Below are positions 52,618 through 63,963 of a stretch of DNA of 64,000 nucleotides, one piece after another. Origin of the DNA: Singulisphaera sp. GP187 (GTDB lineage Bacteria > Planctomycetota > Planctomycetia > Gemmatales > Gemmataceae); assembly GCA_945905925.1 (NCBI GenBank), contig CAMDQN010000018.1, positions 1 to 64,000 on the forward strand. Direction: 5' to 3'. Numbering within the stretch: the first letter of the stretch is position 1; each line of letters opens with the position of its first letter. The position numbers were made by a program, and so were the translations under genes. The notes under the pieces are model-generated. The model saw only the letters and a program-made list of their open reading frames with translations. It was not told the origin of the DNA and did no database searches.

Positions 52618-53370
52618 ATGAAACTCACGCTCCACGTCTGGCGCCAGCCGTCGCGCACCGCCACGGGCCGGATGGTCGTCTATGGCCTCGATGGTATCAG
52701 CCCGGACATGTCATTCCTTGAAATGCTGGACACGCTCAACGAGCAGTTGATCCGCAAGGGCGAGGAACCGGTCGCGTTCGACCACGACTGCCGCGAGGGC
52801 ATCTGCGGCAGTTGCGCGATGATGATCAACGGCCTCGCGCACGGTCCCGAGAAGGGCACGACCACGTGCCAGTTGCACATGCGGAGTTTCGCCGACGGCG
52901 CGAAGTTGTACATCGAGCCGTGGCGCGCCGGTCCGTTCCCGGTGGTGAAGGACTTGGTGTGCGACCGCAGCGCGTTCGACCGCATCATTCAGGCTGGCGG
53001 GTTCGTGAGCGTGAACACCGGCGGCGCACCGGACGGCAACGCGCTGCCCATCGCAAAAGTGGACCAAGACCGCGCGATGGACGCGGCAGCGTGCATTGGC
53101 TGTGGCGCGTGTGTGGCGGCGTGCCCAAACGCGTCCGCGATGCTGTTCCTGTCGGCGAAGGTGAGTCACTTCGCGCAACTGCCGCAGGGCCAACCGGAGC
53201 GCCGCGACCGTGTGCGTGCGATGGTCGCGACGCACGACCGCGAGGGTTTCGGGCACTGCACGAACATCAACGAGTGCGAGGCCGCGTGTCCGAAGGACAT
53301 CAGTGTGGAGCACATCGCGCAGCTCAACCGCGACTTCATCGCGAGCACTGTGAGCGCCGCGGTGAAGTGA
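52618..53370 (+). CDS. sdhB: Succinate dehydrogenase/fumarate reductase iron-sulfur subunit
   Basis: 250 residues. The iron-sulfur subunit passes electrons from the flavoprotein to quinone. The [2Fe-2S] ligands are in [15 protein letters not shown] (about residues 60-74). The C-terminal ferredoxin-like domain has the [4Fe-4S] set [14 protein letters not shown] (about 160-173) and [15 protein letters not shown]. Start ATG 52618 is given by the family N-terminus [12 protein letters not shown]. No SdhA or SdhC gene is next to it in this window, unusual for this operon. Its presence between dgkA-like and csaA-like genes suggests a rearranged locus or a distant operon. Confidence 0.92.
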   Translation: MKLTLHVWRQPSRTATGRMVVYGLDGISPDMSFLEMLDTLNEQLIRKGEEPVAFDHDCREGICGSCAMMINGLAHGPEKGTTTCQLHMRSFADGAKLYIEPWRAGPFPVVKDLVCDRSAFDRIIQAGGFVSVNTGGAPDGNALPIAKVDQDRAMDAAACIGCGACVAACPNASAMLFLSAKVSHFAQLPQGQPERRDRVRAMVATHDREGFGHCTNINECEAACPKDISVEHIAQLNRDFIASTVSAAVK

Positions 53371-53386
53371 ACGTCAGAGGGCCGCG

Positions 53387-53716
53387 ATGGAACCACCGGA
53401 CGCGTTCGCGCTACTCGATGTGCGCGTGGGGCGAGTGATCCGTGCCGAACCGAACGCGGGCGCGCGGAAGGCGGCGTTCAAGTTGTGGATCGACTTCGGG
53501 CCGCTCGGCGTGAAGCAGTCGAGCGCGCAACTCGTCGCGCTCTACACCACCGACGCGATCGTTGGTCGACTCGTGGTCGCCGCGGTGAACTTGGGCGTGC
53601 GCAAGGTGAACGGCTTCAACTCGGAGGTGCTGGTACTCGGCGTACCTGACGCAGACGGGAGTGTCGTGCTGCTCAACCCCGACCGCGACGTGCCGCTCGG
53701 CGGCCGGATGTTTTGA
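53387..53716 (+). CDS. CsaA-like tRNA-binding domain protein
   Basis: 109 residues. OB-fold tRNA-binding domain as in CsaA and the tail of MetG: FALLDVRVGRVIRAEPNAGA, RKAAFKLWIDFGPLGVKQSS, then VNLGVRKVNGFNSEVLVLGV and the C-terminal PDRDVPLGGRMF. This matches the CsaA group of chaperone-like tRNA-binding proteins. It starts 17 bp after sdhB and is probably co-transcribed. The exact function is not known. Confidence 0.88.
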   Translation: MEPPDAFALLDVRVGRVIRAEPNAGARKAAFKLWIDFGPLGVKQSSAQLVALYTTDAIVGRLVVAAVNLGVRKVNGFNSEVLVLGVPDADGSVVLLNPDRDVPLGGRMF

Positions 53717-53725
53717 GCGAAGCGA

Positions 53726-54754
53726 TTACTTCTTGGCCTCTTCGCGCGGGCGCGCGAGCATCACCACGAGGCGCTCGACCTGCACACGCTCGGGGAGCGG
53801 GTTGCCGCCTTTCAGCCCGTAGTTGAGTTCCACGAGCCAGTCGGGAAGTTTGAGCAACCGGCGCCCGCCGAGGTGCTTCAACTGCTTCTCGCAACTGATC
53901 CGCGCCTTGTCCCACTTCGGCACGTTGGCTGCGTCCATCGCGGGGCCGAGCGCGACGTTTTCCACGAAGTGGAGCCGGCCGACGGTCGCGAGTTTCCGCA
54001 ACTGCGCTGTGAGTGGACCCATCACCGCGAGCGGGTCTTCGCCCTCCGCGAACAGTTCCTCCAAGATGCTCAGCGCCTCGCGCGGGCGCCCTTCCCCGAT
54101 CGCTTCCAGGATGAGGAACACGTTGGCCGCTTTGCTGCGCCCGACAAGCGCCTCCACGTCTTCGACCGAAATACCAGCCTTCGCGCCGACCGCGTTCGCG
54201 AGCTTACCCAACTCCTGATCGAGTAGCCCCATCGACGTGCCGACGAGTTCGACGAGGTGCTCCGCGGCGTTCATCGCGAGCTTCTTCTTGTGCGCCGTCT
54301 GCGCCCACTTCACGCACCACGAATGGAGTTCGTTGAGCTTGTGTGCGGGCGGCCCCTTGCACGCGAGTTTGGCCGCGTCGGGGAGCGCCTTCGCGAGTTT
54401 TGTAGTTTCGGGAAACGTCTTCACATCAAGAACGAGTACGCCGACCGAACTCGGCTTGGCGAAATACGCTTCGAGCGCGGGCCGGTTGTCGGTGACGAAC
54501 TTGTCGGCGGTTTCGACGATCACGACGCGACACGGCGCGAGGAACGGGAGCGTTTCGAGTTCGTTGCGAACGGTGGAGAAGTCGAGTTTGTCGCCCTGAT
54601 ACACCGCGACCGCGAACGACGGGTCTTCGTCGCCGATGGCGATGGAAACGATCCGCTCGCGTGCGTACCGCTTGAGGAAGTCTTCGTCGCCAACGAGCGC
54701 GTAGATCGGCTGCCGCTTGGAGTCCTTCGCCGAGAGGAAATGCAGTGCTTCCAT
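53726..54754 (-). CDS. holA: DNA polymerase III subunit delta
   Basis: 342 residues. Subunit of the clamp loader that opens the beta sliding clamp. The family layout is visible: IYALVGDEDFLKRYARERIV at the start, VETADKFVTDNRPALEAYFA around residue 85, LACKGPPAHKLNELHSWCVK, then the helical lid (LVELVGTSMGLLDQELGKLA) and the C-terminal bundle ending VQVERLVVMLARP. Walker A residues are not conserved, as usual for delta. It is convergent with csaA (stops 10 bp apart), and its start is 30 bp downstream of the nnrE stop; both lie on the minus strand. Confidence 0.9.
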   Translation of the reverse strand: MEALHFLSAKDSKRQPIYALVGDEDFLKRYARERIVSIAIGDEDPSFAVAVYQGDKLDFSTVRNELETLPFLAPCRVVIVETADKFVTDNRPALEAYFAKPSSVGVLVLDVKTFPETTKLAKALPDAAKLACKGPPAHKLNELHSWCVKWAQTAHKKKLAMNAAEHLVELVGTSMGLLDQELGKLANAVGAKAGISVEDVEALVGRSKAANVFLILEAIGEGRPREALSILEELFAEGEDPLAVMGPLTAQLRKLATVGRLHFVENVALGPAMDAANVPKWDKARISCEKQLKHLGGRRLLKLPDWLVELNYGLKGGNPLPERVQVERLVVMLARPREEAKK

Positions 54755-54784
54755 GAGTTCTGAACGCTTCCCTTCGGGGCGCGG

Positions 54785-55480
54785 CTAACCTCTGTCCCTG
54801 TATTCATCCACAAGTACGCGGGGTGCGCCAATGTCAATCACATGAACTTCGCCGGTCCACGCTTGCGACGCCGGGTTGAGGAAGCCGCGTTTGTGGGCGA
54901 CGAAGGTCGCGGTGTGGGTGGCGCGAACGGTCGGGCCAAGCGGTTCGCCGGTATCGCAGTCGAGACCGGAGGGAATGTCGATCGCGAGTACTGGTTTTCC
55001 CGACGCGTTCACAATCGCGGCGAGTTCGTCGAACGGCGCGGCGAGCGGACGTGAAAGCCCAGTGCCGAAGAAAGCGTCAACGACCCAAGTCGCGGGGTTG
55101 AAACTCAAGCGAAGGAACTGGTCGTAGAGGTCCGGGTGGCTGAAGTACGCCGGATCGGTCTGGGTGAAATGGATGTCCGAGTTGGTGATTGCTTCAAAGT
55201 TGATTTCGGCGTCCCCCGACAGCCCGTTGTTCTTCGCGAACACACGAACGTCCACCGACCAGCCGGCGTTATCTAAGTGTCGCGCGATGACGAAGCCGTC
55301 ACCGCCGTTGTTGCCGGGACCGCACAGGATCACCACCGGCTTGCGCTCCGGGTTCAGGCGCATCAACAGTTCGGCGCACCCGCGCCCGGCGTTCTCCATC
55401 AGCACGATGCCAGGCACGCCGAAGTCGTTGATCGCGCGGCGATCCAGTTCGCGCACCTCGTCGCGCGACAGGGTGAACAT
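54785..55480 (-). CDS. nnrE: NAD(P)H-hydrate epimerase
   Basis: 231 residues from ATG 55480, with an AGGAGGG 9 nt upstream. It repairs damaged NAD(P)H hydrates by epimerisation. YjeF-N domain: REVRELDRRAINDFGVPGIV at the start, then VVILCGPGNNGGDGFVIARH, a Rossmann-like nucleotide-binding loop, and VVDAFFGTGLSRPLAAPFDE and VLAIDIPSGLDCDTGEPLGP. It is the N-domain only; the C-terminal dehydratase domain (NnrD) is missing, so it must be encoded elsewhere. Clustered upstream of holA. Confidence 0.92.
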   Translation of the reverse strand: MFTLSRDEVRELDRRAINDFGVPGIVLMENAGRGCAELLMRLNPERKPVVILCGPGNNGGDGFVIARHLDNAGWSVDVRVFAKNNGLSGDAEINFEAITNSDIHFTQTDPAYFSHPDLYDQFLRLSFNPATWVVDAFFGTGLSRPLAAPFDELAAIVNASGKPVLAIDIPSGLDCDTGEPLGPTVRATHTATFVAHKRGFLNPASQAWTGEVHVIDIGAPRVLVDEYRDRG

Positions 55481-55585
55481 GAAGTGCCCTCCTGAAACGC
55501 AAACACCCTCGCTTTTGGCAAGGGTGAAATGTGGGGACGACAAGCCCACTCGTTACAACGAATGGGCGTGATAGCTCCTGAGTGA

Positions 55586-57058
55586 TCAGCCCAGGTTCAT
55601 CGAGAGGAGGAACTCCATGTTGGATTTCGTCTTCTTCGCCTTGTTCAGGAGCATTTCCATCGCTTCCACCGGGTGCATGTCGGCCAGCACACGGCGGAGG
55701 ATGCGCACCTTGTCGTACTCTTCCGGGTGCATCAAGAGTTCTTCTTTGCGGGTGCCGCTCTTCACCGCGTCGATGGCGGGGTACACCCGCTTCTCGACCA
55801 GCCGGCGGTCCAGGTGAAGCTCGCTGTTACCCGTGCCCTTGAACTCCTCGAAGATAACCTCGTCCATACGCGAGCCGGTGTCCACGAGCGCGGTCGCGAG
55901 GATGGTAAGCGAACCGCCTTCCTCGACGTTACGCGCCGCACCGAAGAACCGCTTCGGCTTCTGCATCGCGTTGGAGTCGAGACCGCCGGAGAGCAGCTTG
56001 CCACCGCCCGGGGCTTCCGTGTTGTGCGCACGGGCCAGCCTAGTGATCGAGTCCAGAAGAATGACCACGTCGCGCCGCATCTCGACCATGCGCTTGGCTT
56101 TTTCCAAGACGATTTCGGAGATGTGGATGTGTTCTTCCGGCGGCTCGTCGAACGTACTCGCCACCACCTCGGCGTTCGGGCTGTTCACCAACCGCTGCAT
56201 TTCGGTCACTTCTTCCGGCCGCTCATCGACGAGCAACACGAAGACGTATGCTTCGGGGTGGTTCTTGATGATCGCGTTCGCCATCTTCGCGAGCAGGATG
56301 GTCTTACCGGTTCGTGGCGGAGCGACGATCACGCCGCGCTGCCCCTTCCCGATCGGCGTGATGAGATCCACGATTCGCATGGAATATTCATCGGGAGTCG
56401 TTTCGAGTTTCAGCCGCGTGTTCGGGTGCAGCGGCGTCAGGTCTTCGAAGCTCGTGACGCCGGTCCCTTCGTCCGGGTGCTTGTTGTTCACAAGCTCGAT
56501 CTGCATCAGCGCGAAGTTGTCCTGGTTCTCAATCGGAAGCCGGATCGGGCCTTCCACGATGAGGCCGGTTCGCAGGCTCATGCGGCGGATTTGCGACGGC
56601 GAGACGTAAATGTCTTCCGGGCTGGCGAGGTAGTTGTGCGCCTGGCTGCGGAGGAACCCGTAGCCGTCGGGCAGAACTTCCAGCGTGCCGGACCCGCGAA
56701 CCACTTCGCCGCGCTCGATCTGCCGGCGCACGACGCCGACGATGAGTTGCGCCCGGCTCATGCCGGTGTGTTCGCGAATGCCTTCTTTCTCCGCCAGCGC
56801 GAAGAGTTCCGGCATTGGCATTCGGTACAGGTCGTCGAGCCTGGAACCGCTGCCCGCAGGTCGCGGGCGTTCCTGGCGCTCGATCCGTTCGCGCTCGGCC
56901 CGATCAACGGGAGGAGGCGCGACGGGAGCAGGCGGCGCAGCGGGAGCAGGTCCGGCGGGGCCGTCGGTGGGTTTACGGAAGGGCCGCTTGGCGGCTGCCG
57001 CGCGAAGAAGTGAGGGGCGCGGCAGTGGCGACCCTTCGACGCCCTTGGCGTCGGGCAT
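55586..57058 (-). CDS. rho: Transcription termination factor Rho
   Basis: 490 residues from ATG 57058. Hexameric RNA-dependent helicase that ends transcription. An unusual Pro/Ala-rich N-terminal extension (about 1-80, [20 protein letters not shown]) precedes the RNA-binding N-domain (about 95-145) and cold-shock-like domain ([20 protein letters not shown]). Walker A is [18 protein letters not shown], Walker B is [17 protein letters not shown], and the Q-loop and R-loop follow. The C-terminal [20 protein letters not shown] is conserved. Some in-frame codons lie further upstream but lack homology. The 465-bp gap before it (57059-57523) has no gene that I can support. Confidence 0.95.
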   Translation of the reverse strand: MPDAKGVEGSPLPRPSLLRAAAAKRPFRKPTDGPAGPAPAAPPAPVAPPPVDRAERERIERQERPRPAGSGSRLDDLYRMPMPELFALAEKEGIREHTGMSRAQLIVGVVRRQIERGEVVRGSGTLEVLPDGYGFLRSQAHNYLASPEDIYVSPSQIRRMSLRTGLIVEGPIRLPIENQDNFALMQIELVNNKHPDEGTGVTSFEDLTPLHPNTRLKLETTPDEYSMRIVDLITPIGKGQRGVIVAPPRTGKTILLAKMANAIIKNHPEAYVFVLLVDERPEEVTEMQRLVNSPNAEVVASTFDEPPEEHIHISEIVLEKAKRMVEMRRDVVILLDSITRLARAHNTEAPGGGKLLSGGLDSNAMQKPKRFFGAARNVEEGGSLTILATALVDTGSRMDEVIFEEFKGTGNSELHLDRRLVEKRVYPAIDAVKSGTRKEELLMHPEEYDKVRILRRVLADMHPVEAMEMLLNKAKKTKSNMEFLLSMNLG

Positions 57059-57409
57059 AGCTAATCCTCGGTCAGAAGGGAAAAGGGGACTCGGTGGCGG
57101 TGAATCGCCTCCGGTCAGACGTGGCACAATCGCCACCAAACGGGTTACGTGGGACCAATTCCCCGTAACATCGAGCAACGGAATTCAGGTCAGAGGATTC
57201 GCACGGACTTCCCCACGTGGGGCGAGTAGGTCATTCGCGTTTCGTTCGCAATTCGTCTCTTGCGTCTGGGCGATACGCCTACAGTGCCAAATAACAGGTG
57301 GGGAAGTCAAGACGCGTTGTGAGTCGGAAGTTATTCGGCTCATTACGCTGGAAAGTGCGGGCTTCCTACTTACTGGCAGTCTACGCCATCCGTGCCCGAC
57401 GTCAACAGG

Positions 57410-57415
57410 ATTATA
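57410..57415 (-). promoter_or_regulatory. Candidate -10 box upstream of rho
   Basis: A perfect TATAAT on the minus strand, about 350 bp before the rho start, but with no convincing -35 at the right distance. Long 5' leaders are known for rho genes in other bacteria, where Rho controls its own mRNA; this is a tentative idea here. Confidence 0.3.
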
Positions 57416-57481
57416 AACACAACGCGACAAAAAATCCAGGTTTGGGGTGTCGGGAAGTTAAGAGAACCGGGGAAGAGCGGT

Positions 57482-57523
57482 TACGCCTGGCACCAGGGTC
57501 TCACGCCCCTGGTGCCAGGCGTA
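57482..57523 (-). terminator. 17-bp perfect hairpin directly after the DUF255 gene
   Basis: TACGCCTGGCACCAGGG (57482-57498) and its exact complement (57507-57523), with an 8-nt loop. It touches the stop codon of the DUF255 gene. No T-tract follows, so termination may need Rho. Confidence 0.7.
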
Positions 57524-59911
<2,388 letters not shown>

Positions 59912-59993
59912 GGCGGGTTCTCCGTGGAAGGTAGTGGAGATGATACGCGAAAACTCGTCTCCGCGGCGTACGGGCGCTCCGCGGAGAAAGCGC

Positions 59994-60353
59994 CTACAGC
60001 GGCCAGCGGTCGCCGGTCTTCGCGCTTTCGGGCAGCGGCGTGTTCATGAAATACGCCCACACCTCTCTGTGGCCTTCAACCTCGATCTGTTCGCGCACGA
60101 ACGGCCCGGGCACTTCCTCGAACGCGTCCAGTTCCGCGAGGCACTTCGCATCCACCGCGAACAGCTCGCCGCGAATCGCGAGGCCGTCGAAGTCGTCGCA
60201 AATCAGCCCGGGGTGCGCGCCGAGATCGATCACGCGATACCGCGGCGCGGTCACGACTTCGCCGACGAACTCCTGATCCGCGAGCCGGAAGTAGTTCCGC
60301 CCGCCGCGCTTCAACGTCCCATACACGAACAGAATCGTTTTCTCTATTTCCAC
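59994..60353 (-). CDS. Gamma-glutamylcyclotransferase-like (AIG2/GGCT family) protein
   Basis: 119 residues. The family start is [20 protein letters not shown] (residues 7-26), with the conserved YGTL motif. [20 protein letters not shown] follows, with Glu in [20 protein letters not shown] as the expected catalytic acid. The fold is a beta-barrel that forms 5-oxoproline from gamma-glutamyl compounds. It is of the short bacterial type. A link with the D-glutamate cyclase genes at 24.3-26.0 kb through 5-oxoproline is possible but there is no proximity. Confidence 0.85.
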   Translation of the reverse strand: MEIEKTILFVYGTLKRGGRNYFRLADQEFVGEVVTAPRYRVIDLGAHPGLICDDFDGLAIRGELFAVDAKCLAELDAFEEVPGPFVREQIEVEGHREVWAYFMNTPLPESAKTGDRWPL

Positions 60354-60472
60354 TACCCTACTCCTTCTCAGCGTGGCCCGCGAATTACTTCCGCCTCATC
60401 ATACAGAGGACAAGACGCGAGTGTGAAACGAGAACACCGGGCAGCGTGTGCGCGATCACCATCGCGGCGAAG

Positions 60473-60700
60473 ATGGGCGCAGCCGCGCTGAAGAAAAAGG
60501 AGTGGACCGACGAGGAACTTGACGCCAAATCCGCGCGGTCGAAGGCGCTGGGGTTGAAGCCCAACCGATGGACGGGGCGCGGCGGTTGGACGGCCGACGA
60601 GGTGAAGTTACTCGACACGTTGACAGATGCCGCAGTCGCGAACCGAACCGGGCGCAGCATGAATGCGGCGCGGTGCAAGCGCAGACGGGTTCGCGAGTAG
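60473..60700 (+). CDS. Small SANT/homeodomain-like protein (hypothetical)
   Basis: 75 residues from ATG 60473 (a GTG at 60446 is possible). Two Trp-Thr-start helical units: KEWTDEELDAKSARSKALGL and GGWTADEVKLLDTLTDAAVA, ending RTGRSMNAARCKRRR. The second half matches the SANT/Myb-like motif seen at the end of several Gemmata regulatory or mobile-element proteins. It may be a complete small DNA-binding protein or the remnant of a larger one. Confidence 0.5.
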   Translation: MGAAALKKKEWTDEELDAKSARSKALGLKPNRWTGRGGWTADEVKLLDTLTDAAVANRTGRSMNAARCKRRRVRE

Positions 60701-60766
60701 ATCGTTGCTCACAACCTGCGCGCGGCCTACAGTGGAACAGCGTCCACTACCGCCCGCGAGGTCAAG

Positions 60767-61096
60767 GTGAGCGAGCCGCGCCCCTCCTTCAGAGTCGCCG
60801 TCGTCGGCACGCTCCCGACCGACATCGGCGAGAGCGTGCCCGGTCCCGAACACATGCGCGCCCTGGATCGGCTACGCGACTTTCTCGACCGTGCCACCGC
60901 CAGCAAGAACGGCACCCATCACATCAGCCTCGCGACGTTCACGCACGGCCCCGGTATGCCGTGGGCGCGGTCCCGCAGGTACTCGATCATCCTGATTCCG
61001 CGCCTCGGAGGAACGGTCACAGCCGAGCGTGAGTTAGTCGATTGGTGTGATGCGCTCGTCGTGGTCGGGAATCCGGTGAGGTTCTTCGCGGGGTGA
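60767..61096 (+). CDS. Hypothetical protein
   Basis: 109 residues from GTG 60767, with GAGG upstream. A first strand-loop FRVAVVGTLPTDIGESVPGP resembles a Rossmann-type start, and the C-terminus has RRYSIILIPRLGGT and WCDALVVVGNPVRF, two hydrophobic strands. No family recognised. A nucleotide-binding SLOG-like fold is a weak guess. Codon use agrees with the genome. Confidence 0.55.
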   Translation: MSEPRPSFRVAVVGTLPTDIGESVPGPEHMRALDRLRDFLDRATASKNGTHHISLATFTHGPGMPWARSRRYSIILIPRLGGTVTAERELVDWCDALVVVGNPVRFFAG

Positions 61097-61150
61097 ACGA
61101 AGGGATCCGGCAATCGCCGGGTTCGGTGTGATTGATGGATCAGTGCGAGG

Positions 61151-61339
61151 TCAGCCCGCGACCACATCGGCCGCGAGCGCGGACAGCGCCGCCGCGATGC
61201 CGGGAACCGGCGCGTCGAACTGGTGAAGTTCGCCAGCAACCAAGTCATCCGCGAGTATCGCCGCCGTGTCGGGGTTGTCGTGGAACCGCTCGACGGCTTC
61301 GACCAACCGGCCCGCCGCTCCCGCCGTTGCCCACCCCGG
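61151..61339 (-). pseudogene. C-terminal coding remnant
   Basis: On the minus strand a frame bounded by TGA codons reads LVEAVERFHDNPDTAAILAD then DLVAGELHQFDAPVPGIAAA and LSALAADVVAG before the stop at 61151. Composition and codon use look coding, but there is no ATG or GTG start (only TTG at 61306). It could be the end of a decayed gene. The rest of 61097-61730 holds no gene I can support; a zinc-ribbon-like CPLCNRPGWDDPAGPVRL near 61570-61620 on the minus strand looks like another remnant. Confidence 0.35.
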
Positions 61340-61730
61340 TCAGCAGCGCGAAGCCCGCGAAGAAGAAGTGATTCGCGCCAGTGCTTCGAAGTCTTCGAAG
61401 CACCCCGAAGCGCGGCGCCAAAGCATGCGGCCGCCACGGTCGCAAAGTTCGACGCGAGCGATACGATTGCGCAGGAGACGTGTTCACTTGTTCAGATAGG
61501 CAAAGGGGCTGCAAAGGGGCGCAAATTGATCCTGAGCGATCCTGGAACGATTGCGGGCACATCAAACGAACCGGCCCGGCGGGATCGTCCCAACCGGGTC
61601 GGTTGCACAGCGGGCACACGTTCGCCGTGCTTCGATAGCGCATGTCAGCGAAACGAACACAGCCGACGGAAAGGATCGCCCTTGTCGCGCCGGCTGCGTC
61701 GCCCCACCCCCCCCGACGAGGCTGGCCGCA

Positions 61731-62249
61731 CTACGTTTTGTTAGCGGCGCGTGCCGCTTCGATGCGGTCGCGAATCGCTATTACTTTGTTCTCGGCACGC
61801 GGAGGTTCGCCGCCGCTTGAATTCTGGCGCGACCGAATTGTGTGCCCGATGCCCAGCGCGTCGGCCAGTTGCTTCATTCGCCCCGTGAGCGTGTCTTTCG
61901 TCTTCAACAGCGGGTTCGGTTTCGACATGCTGTGACCGGTCGGCCTCCCGTTCCTGTTGAACGTCGGAACGTCGATCACCACCCCGGCCCGGTCGATGGC
62001 TTGGGAGACTGCCGCGAGGTCCGCGAGCGTAGAGCAATACGACGCGACCAACTCCGCATCGATCAGCGCCAGCGCGCCGCCCGCTTCCAGTTCGCCCACG
62101 ACACGCCGCCACAGCTTCAACGCCCCCTCGCTCAACCACGAAGGGCAGTCTGGTGTTCCCGGTTTGAACCGTGCGCCGCCCGTGGCGGCCTGCCTCGCAG
62201 CGTGCGCCCGGATCGCTGGATGAACCGGCTTCGGCCCCCGCGCTCCCAT
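61731..62249 (-). CDS. P27-family phage terminase small subunit
   Basis: 172 residues. The family start MGARGPKPVHPAIRAHAARQ is followed by FKPGTPDCPSWLSEGALKLW and RRVVGELEAGGALALIDAEL, the helix-turn-helix-like part of P27 small terminases, and then LIDAELVASYCSTLADLAAV. This subunit recognises phage DNA for packaging. Its large-subunit partner would be expected downstream (lower coordinates), where only broken sequence is seen, so the packaging module is probably incomplete. Gene order (virion-type genes upstream of the small terminase) is unusual. Confidence 0.8.
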   Translation of the reverse strand: MGARGPKPVHPAIRAHAARQAATGGARFKPGTPDCPSWLSEGALKLWRRVVGELEAGGALALIDAELVASYCSTLADLAAVSQAIDRAGVVIDVPTFNRNGRPTGHSMSKPNPLLKTKDTLTGRMKQLADALGIGHTIRSRQNSSGGEPPRAENKVIAIRDRIEAARAANKT

Positions 62250-62408
62250 TGAATCTCTCCACTACCGGCGGAATCGAACGCAAAACCCGATGCATTTTTT
62301 TGTCAGGGGGCATACGGTATTTCGACCATCGAGGTCGAGAATCTGACCGGATACCCCGTCATTCGCAACCGGGCACAACTTGTGTGATCGTGCCCGGCTG
62401 CGCGACTG

Positions 62409-63053
62409 TTAGCCGAGCGAGACGTTCGTCTTCGACGTGATCAACCACTTGCCGCCGTAAGCGCGGAGTGTGATGCCGTCTCCAACAGCACCTCCGAATG
62501 TGCCGATATCGGAGCCAGCACCGCCCGCATTGAACCCAGAGCCGGCCGCGTTCGACAACGTGTGAACCGCCGCCGTTGTCGAGAGGATCGTAAGTTCCTT
62601 CCCGTCGTCCGTGACGGACGTAGGGTCAGCGAGGGTCAGCGCCGCCGCCGTTCCTTTCGTGATGAAGACGCATCCGTCTTTGAGCGTGACCGCGCCGTTC
62701 GCGGCCATCGCCGTTGCCTCTTCGACGAGAAACAGAAACTTCCACTGTCCAGGGTTCTGCGACACCTGTCGGCGAGCGCTCACACCGTGCGGTTGCGTGA
62801 TCACGCCATCGTTGCCGTAGAGCGTCATTGCGCCGTTATTCGCATGCTCGGCCCGGTTGTACAGCGGGAGCAGTTGCTGCACTTCGTTGGCCACGGTCAC
62901 GACGGATTCGAACCAACCGCTATCGCAGTATTCAAGTTCACCGCTTGGCAACTGCGCGAACACTTGCACGATTCGGTCGCCGACTGCCGCGCCGTATGCG
63001 GACATCGCGCCCGCGCCCGCCATGCCTCGGCCTTCTGTTTTGAGAACCTTCAT
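62409..63053 (-). CDS. Phage-type structural protein (hypothetical)
   Basis: 214 residues. Start MKVLKTEGRGMAGAGAMSAY. The C-terminal half is a beta-rich Gly/Ala/Thr segment (GCVFITKGTAAALTLADPTS, HTLSNAAGSGFNAGGAGSDI, ITLRAYGGKWLITSKTNVSL) of the kind found in phage head or tail-fibre proteins. The N-terminal half has VQQLLPLYNRAEHANNGAMT. No specific family recognised. It lies between the terminase and the coiled-coil gene on the same strand. Confidence 0.6.
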   Translation of the reverse strand: MKVLKTEGRGMAGAGAMSAYGAAVGDRIVQVFAQLPSGELEYCDSGWFESVVTVANEVQQLLPLYNRAEHANNGAMTLYGNDGVITQPHGVSARRQVSQNPGQWKFLFLVEEATAMAANGAVTLKDGCVFITKGTAAALTLADPTSVTDDGKELTILSTTAAVHTLSNAAGSGFNAGGAGSDIGTFGGAVGDGITLRAYGGKWLITSKTNVSLG

Positions 63054-63114
63054 TGAACCTCGCGCGTTCGATGTGAATGGACGCGCCGCAATGTGCGGCG
63101 CGTCGTGGTCGTGG

Positions 63115-63963
63115 TCAAATTCCTTCGAGCAGCGGCGCGACGGCCAGCACCTGTTCGCGGGTCAGTAGTTTCTCGCGAATGAAGTAGGCCGCCGTTTCGT
63201 TCAAACCGGTTGTGCCGACCTGAACGCTCGTTGAAAATTCGTTCAGCGCGCAACCCAGACCCGCCGCGCGAACCTTGTTTTTCGCCGCGCGGACTGCGTC
63301 GAACTTCGCGAGCAGTTCGACGAAAACGATGGCGAACGATTCTTGCGCGGGTCGAACCAGTGACGCGACCGCAGCACTCGATAACTTTCGCGATGCTTCT
63401 TGGAGCAACGGGTGGATTCTGTCGGCCGCGATCTTGCACGCGCTCGCGAGGTGCTTCTCACGTTCAGCCACCGATTTCAGAAGTTGAACCCGCGCGTAAT
63501 CGCCGCCGTTCACGAGCAGTTCCACCGATCTCTTTTCGAGCGCGGCGGCCGTCGCGTTAGTTGCGAGGCCCAATTCCTTTTCAAGTTCGACGCGCTCTGC
63601 GAACGCCGCCGTCAAATCGGCCGCTAGTCGGCTGTAGTTGGCGCGGCTCGCGATCAGGTCCGCGTTTTCTTCTGGGTCGGGCAACCCCGCGACCGCCGGG
63701 CGCTTCATCGGCGCGGCCGGAATCACGGGACCGCTCGGCGCTTTCGCGGGCAAGGCTTCGTGTTCCGCGACGGTTGGCGCCGGGCGCGGCATTACTCGAA
63801 AACCGGCGCGCGGGTCGTAAACGCCGGGTCGTTCCCGCACGAGTTTGCCGGTCGCGCCGTCAGGCGGTTTCGCCCTCGCTTCGAGCTTCGCGTTCGAGGT
63901 GCCGATTAGTTCGGCAATCGAGTTCGCGTCGGTCAATGTTTCGGTCGTCGTCGTCGTTGCCAT
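63115..63963 (-). CDS. Hypothetical prophage-region protein with helical domain
   Basis: 282 residues. The first ~100 residues are low-complexity and Pro/Ala-rich (TTTTTETLTDANSIAEL start, PAAPMKRPAVAGLPDPEENA). Residues 110-260 are charged helices (LAADLTAAFAERVELEKELG, DYARVQLLKSVAEREKHLAS), likely a coiled coil. The end is YFIREKLLTREQVLAVAPLL. No family recognised. It may be a scaffold or head-assembly protein given the neighbours; that is inference. Confidence 0.6.
   Translation of the reverse strand: MATTTTTETLTDANSIAELIGTSNAKLEARAKPPDGATGKLVRERPGVYDPRAGFRVMPRPAPTVAEHEALPAKAPSGPVIPAAPMKRPAVAGLPDPEENADLIASRANYSRLAADLTAAFAERVELEKELGLATNATAAALEKRSVELLVNGGDYARVQLLKSVAEREKHLASACKIAADRIHPLLQEASRKLSSAAVASLVRPAQESFAIVFVELLAKFDAVRAAKNKVRAAGLGCALNEFSTSVQVGTTGLNETAAYFIREKLLTREQVLAVAPLLEGI

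Noticed and set aside
61245-61643. Minus-strand ORF beginning with a zinc-ribbon-like CPLCNRPGWDDPAGPV
   Set aside because: Only the first ~25 codons look coding; later codons do not fit genome codon use and no second half of the ribbon is intact. Treated as a possible remnant, not a gene.
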